NCBI RefSeq assembly: GCF_963576545.1
Contig: NC_083649.1
Coordinates: forward strand, 7,101,406 to 7,165,405
Direction of reading: 5' to 3'
DNA from: Limanda limanda
Lineage: Eukaryota; Chordata; Actinopteri; Pleuronectiformes; Pleuronectidae
Length of the DNA stretch: 64,000 nt
The position numbers and the translations under genes were made by a program. The notes beneath the pieces were generated by a model, which saw only the letters and a list, made by a program, of their open reading frames with translations, did no database searches and was not told the DNA's origin. Below, in pieces: positions 61,202-64,000 of this stretch. Position 1 is the stretch's first letter. Every line of letters starts with the position of its first letter.

Positions 61202-62337
61202 GCTTTCAGGTTTTGTGGGTGGAGGGAGCGGAGCATAAGTAATAGCATAGCAACGGCCGCATTTGAGAAGTCTGAGAGCTGCGACCCCCCCAACCCCCTC
61301 CCCTCAAAGCTCTTAGCTTGTAGGAACATTATGGTTTATTGCAGGCAAAGCAAATGGTGTCTCTGCCTCTTCTACCATGTATTCATCCCCCTATAGTTCC
61401 ATAAACGGTCACATTTACTGTGAGTACAGTACTGAAATATTTTGCTTTCTAGTCCAATAGAATCCATTTATTTGACAGATATATTCTGAAGAACAAGATT
61501 TTACATCCACATGATGATCTTTTACAATATGGGAAATTGCTGAAATCGAAGCTTCAATATTAGTTTGAATGAGCGGGTGCGAGCTAATGTGAGAACTGAC
61601 GGAGAGTCTCAGCTTCAAGCGAGTTGAAGAGTGAAGCTGAACTGGAGCTCAGTTAAAAAGACATTTTAGAAGTTATTAAAAACCAGAGTAATGACGATAG
61701 ATACTCAAGTTGTTCTAATACTTGCTGTATGTACTTAAATCAAGTCACATTTTTGATTGTGGCTATTTTGCTTTTAATGGGGTATTTTTTCATTGAGGAT
61801 ATGAACTTGCCTCCACCTTAATTCAGACAAACCACCGTTAAAATCTTCATTTAAAAATATATATTTCTTTTATATCATCTGTATTTTCAGGACTCTTCGT
61901 TCACTTGTGTTATCTCTGAACATTCACGACGCTACGAGAACAAAACCCTCCGTTGATTGACTCCAAATCACTTTTTAATTCCTTCTCTAGACAAATGGAA
62001 ACACCGAGCAAATGCTTCCTGCACCGTCCTCACCTTCCTCCTGGCTGACAGCGACGATGGGGCTGCTGAGCTCCAAACCTTCGTCCCCATTGGAGTTCAC
62101 AGCCCTGGCAGCGCACTGGACCCGGGAGCCGGCCTGGAAGTAGACCGAGTCCAGCGTGATCCTCTTGGAGGAGGTGAAGAAAGTGTCAAAGTCCACCTCC
62201 CTCATGGGGCTGGTGACGCCGTCCGGGCCGGCCGGGGCGCTGATGAGCCAGCGGTAGCGGGTCAAGGTGTTGTTGATGTGCTCGCTGACGCAGATCGAGC
62301 CCGTCTTGTCGTAGTCCGGGTACTTGGTGTTGCACGC
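53666..62337 (-). CDS. frem2: FRAS1-related extracellular matrix protein 2 (C-terminal exons)
   Basis: Minus-strand exons in coding order: 62337-62034, 60937-60806, 60456-60125, 56243-56051, 55963-55838, 55734-55607, 55516-55382, 55294-55168, 54746-54559, 54453-54307 and 54205-53666. They total 2352 bases (783 residues and stop) with phase kept at every junction. The N-terminal two-thirds (CSPG repeats and further Calx-beta domains) lies beyond the right edge. Visible parts are Calx-beta-related sequence ([40 protein letters not shown]), the conserved [13 protein letters not shown] and VYDTAILW regions, and the juxtamembrane KRSLEYHS and [17 protein letters not shown] stretches. A transmembrane helix (about 25 residues, [13 protein letters not shown]..) and a short tail ending NSSEV, a PDZ-ligand-like terminus, complete it. 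FREM2 forms the Fraser complex with FRAS1 and FREM1 in epithelial basement membranes; loss causes fin blistering in fish (established). No disruption is seen. The teleost a/b copy is not resolved. Confidence 0.95.
56600..56900 (+). repeat. LINE ORF2 C-terminus and 3' tail remnant
   Basis: On the + strand at about 56641-56740 the frame reads [24 protein letters not shown], the C-terminal signature of L2/Rex-type LINE ORF2. It is followed by TTTGTACTTTAGGAAT and a TTATTATTATTA tail. It is truncated and not active. Confidence 0.75.
57790..58090 (+). repeat. Dispersed fish repeat in frem2 intron
   Basis: CAGAACTTGATGGAAGGATG, TTTGGTGCAAATTCACATCAAG, TTATTTGGTGCAGAAGC and CAATGTGGTTTCATAAGGGG match the family at 22735-23045. 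Non-coding. Confidence 0.55.
58518..58602. repeat. (CA)n microsatellite
   Basis: About 40 CA units with one GA interruption near 58576. Confidence 0.97.
59266..60040 (-). mobile_element. hAT element with BED-finger remnant, copy 1
   Basis: The termini are TAGGGTTGCAAA (left) and TTTGCAACCCTA (right), with a perfect 8-bp target duplication CTGAGCAT at 59258-59265 and 60041-60048. Sub-terminal GGAAACTTTCC and CCGGAAA repeats flank both sides. On the minus strand an ATG at 59578 opens a BED-finger frame ([16 protein letters not shown]..) that is interrupted by TGA at 59497-59495, exactly where the second zinc-ligand cysteine should be. It lies in a frem2 intron, antisense-neutral to splicing as far as can be seen. 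Confidence 0.93.
61139..61199. repeat. (GA)n microsatellite
   Basis: About 30 AG units in the frem2 intron between 60937 and 62034. Confidence 0.97.
61200..62033 (-). other. frem2 intron, no further feature
   Basis: AT-rich intronic sequence without recognisable repeat or exon. Confidence 0.5.
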
Positions 62338-62789
62338 CTGGACAGCGGAGAAGGAACGTGCCGGAGGAAAAAGAGGAAAGAGAGGAGGCGAATACAAATG
62401 AGTGACTGTTGCCATGGAGATTGTGATGTTTAAGTGAGTTGTGTTTGTGTGTTTGACTTCCTGTTGACACGGTTCCTAATTGTGCAGCACTCAACACTTA
62501 GATTTTGATAAGAGGACTTTGCTTTGTCTTTGTGGAAAAACCTCCTACACATCTGAGCCCAACACACACACACACACACACACACACAGCCTTCACCTGA
62601 GGGACAAATTACTTAACACATCAGTGTCTCCCTGAGCCTGTGTTCAAGAGTGGAAGTGATCTCCTGAGAGTAAAAGCCCGGACGCCGTGGCCTACTAAAC
62701 GGTGTAATGTGACTTTTAAGGCCCGACTGGCAAACAGTGGAAGGACACTTTAACTTTGACTCAAGAAAAGCTGAAGTACTGAGGGTTAA

Positions 62790-63060
62790 TAATGTGCTCC
62801 CCCTTGCTCCCAGAGGATGAGGGTCCTGATGAGGTCCTGCAGGTTGGAGCCAATTCCAGCTGACATTGAGTGGGGGGGGTAAACCTTGCACAGGTCGCCA
62901 GCGTATCACATGGCTGACATATAGACTCTCGCATTCAGATCTAAAGGTTATTAAGAGTCTCCAGGTAACCTAACCCCAATATGCATGTCTTTGTACTTTG
63001 GGAGGAGAACCAGGAGAACATGCAAACTCCACACAGGCAGACCCTGGTCCAACCTGAGGT
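62790..63060 (-). repeat. Fish repeat of the GCGGCACGGTGGTG family, reverse copy
   Basis: GCACAGGTCGCCAGCGTATCACATGGC, CTCCAGGTAACCTAACCCCAATATGCATGTC, GGGAGGAGAACCAGGAGAACATGCAAAC and TCCACACAGGCAGACC are, in order, reverse-complement blocks of the family whose + strand copy is at 14045-14490. It lies in the frem2 intron that runs off the right edge. Confidence 0.7.
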
Positions 63061-63069
63061 CAAATCTCC

Positions 63070-63150
63070 ATCTTTTTATAGACTGTATGAAGATGGACAA
63101 CACGACAGCTCTCCAAAAGTCAAGTCAAATCATCTCGACGGGTCTCTGGT
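63070..63150 (-). repeat. Fragment of the GTCGTCCATC dispersed repeat (inverted)
   Basis: TATAGACTGTATGAAGATGGACAACACGACAGCTCTCCAAAAGTCAAGTC is the reverse complement of the 38835-38940 family (GACATGTCGTCCATCTTTATTCAGTCTATA). Confidence 0.6.
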
Positions 63151-63248
63151 GGTAAGTTGTATGAATATAATGTATAAAAATAAGAATGGTTCCTGTCGTT
63201 TTGGGATGATGTTATCACACACAGGGTACAACAGACATCTGTCATCCA

Positions 63249-64000
63249 TAGGGTTGCAAAGGGGCGGAAAGTTTCCCATAAATTTCCGGAAACTTTCCGG
63301 AAACATTCCATGGGAAGTTAAGCTCGGGAATTTGGGGAATTTTGAAAAAAAAATAAATAAATAAGCAAATTAAACGCTGAGCAATAAAAATATCATTCAA
63401 AACTCAATTTTAAAGATATTTGGAATGCAGCACACGCTGCACGTTGAAGTTCAACCCTGTGCATTCTTCCATCACATGCACAGATAACTCCCAGCATCCT
63501 TCACTCTACAGCAGGGCTATTGAGGCCTGCTGTAGTGTGCAGGACTAGTCAGGTAAGTTTCAATGATATTACTGTGGAAAATATACTAGCATGCTTATTG
63601 AGGATTGTTCATCTGTTCATCTATAGCCTATTTCCATTCATTTATCCATCAATTGTAAAATATGTTTACAGACGATTCCAATTGTTTGGCTAACTATTTA
63701 TATCTCTGGCATTGCATTAGTGTTTTTTTACAAACTTTTTTCTCATCTTATTCTACAGAACAATGCCACGTGCACTCTCTCATGTGTGGAGACATTTCAC
63801 CCCATCCAATGTAGAAGGAAAGGCTGTGTACATTTGAAAATACTGTGCAAAGACCTATGTTAAGAATGACACAAAGATGCAGAAGCATATAGTCAAGTGC
63901 CCAAAGTTTCATCAGGGCTCAAATCAGCCAGTGACAAAACAAAATGTTTATATTTATGTCTGTATATGACAAGGTAAATACAGCTAGTATAAATTACCCA
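63249..64000 (+). mobile_element. hAT element with BED-finger remnant, copy 2 (cut by window edge)
   Basis: The left terminus TAGGGTTGCAAAGGGGCGGAAAGTTTCC is the right end of copy 1 (59266-60040) in reverse orientation; the other end lies beyond 64000. An ATG at 63763 on the + strand opens the same BED-finger frame, but TGA at 63835-63837 replaces the first zinc-ligand cysteine, while the second (KYC) is intact. The two copies are thus inactivated at different codons. Nucleotide identity with copy 1 is visibly high over the whole shared length. Confidence 0.9.

Overview
The window looks like nuclear DNA of a ray-finned (teleost) fish. Genes are split into short exons with GT-AG boundaries. 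Dinucleotide microsatellites are very abundant. There are many fish-type interspersed repeats (Tol2-like and other hAT elements, LINE 3' ends), and the protein-coding content is plainly vertebrate. There are no bacterial features, and no CRISPR array or defence or biosynthetic operon.

Layout from left to right. 1-2.4 kb: last three visible exons of a formin-homology FH2 gene of the FHDC1 type (+ strand, 5' part off the window). 2.4-23.7 kb: non-coding sequence with an intronless tRNA-Trp gene (4443-4514, - strand), five recognisable transposon copies (three at 4.9-7.0 kb, one around 14 kb, one at 19-20 kb), long GA/CT/CA microsatellites and a compound TG minisatellite near 18 kb; it probably holds the upstream non-coding exon(s) and promoter of the next gene. 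23.8-36.1 kb: the complete coding sequence of trim3 in 15 exons (+), 752 codons, with RING, B-box2, coiled coil, filamin repeat and NHL propeller. 40.4-42.3 kb: an intronless RING/B-box/coiled-coil/PRY-SPRY gene of the fish TRIM25-like multigene family (+), bracketed by copies of one ~0.74 kb interspersed repeat. 45.2-50.8 kb: a third TRIM gene (- strand, 8 exons including a 23-nt microexon, 477 codons) with RING, B-box, coiled coil and PRY-SPRY. 53.7-62.3 kb and beyond the right edge: the last 11 exons of frem2 (- strand), ending in a transmembrane segment and a PDZ-ligand-like C-terminus.

Three TRIM E3-ligase genes of different architecture lie within 27 kb. Mammalian TRIM3 also lies on the same chromosome arm as a PRY-SPRY TRIM cluster, so part of this linkage may be ancient; that is inference. 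FREM2 is a basement-membrane adhesion protein and has no evident functional link to the TRIM genes. The exon models were built by reading splice sites and reading phase. All three multi-exon models keep frame through every junction, and the two with both ends in view give whole-codon totals.

I did not find a convincing new biological system. The observations most worth a second look are: a hAT element with perfect 8-bp target duplications that retains an intact BED zinc-finger ORF but has lost its catalytic core; a pair of BED-hAT copies in which a different zinc-ligand cysteine is lost to a stop in each copy; a hAT element nested inside a Tol2-like element; the repeat-bracketed intronless TRIM; a perfect 16-bp hairpin at 7.6 kb; and a short interstitial telomeric array at 37.8 kb.
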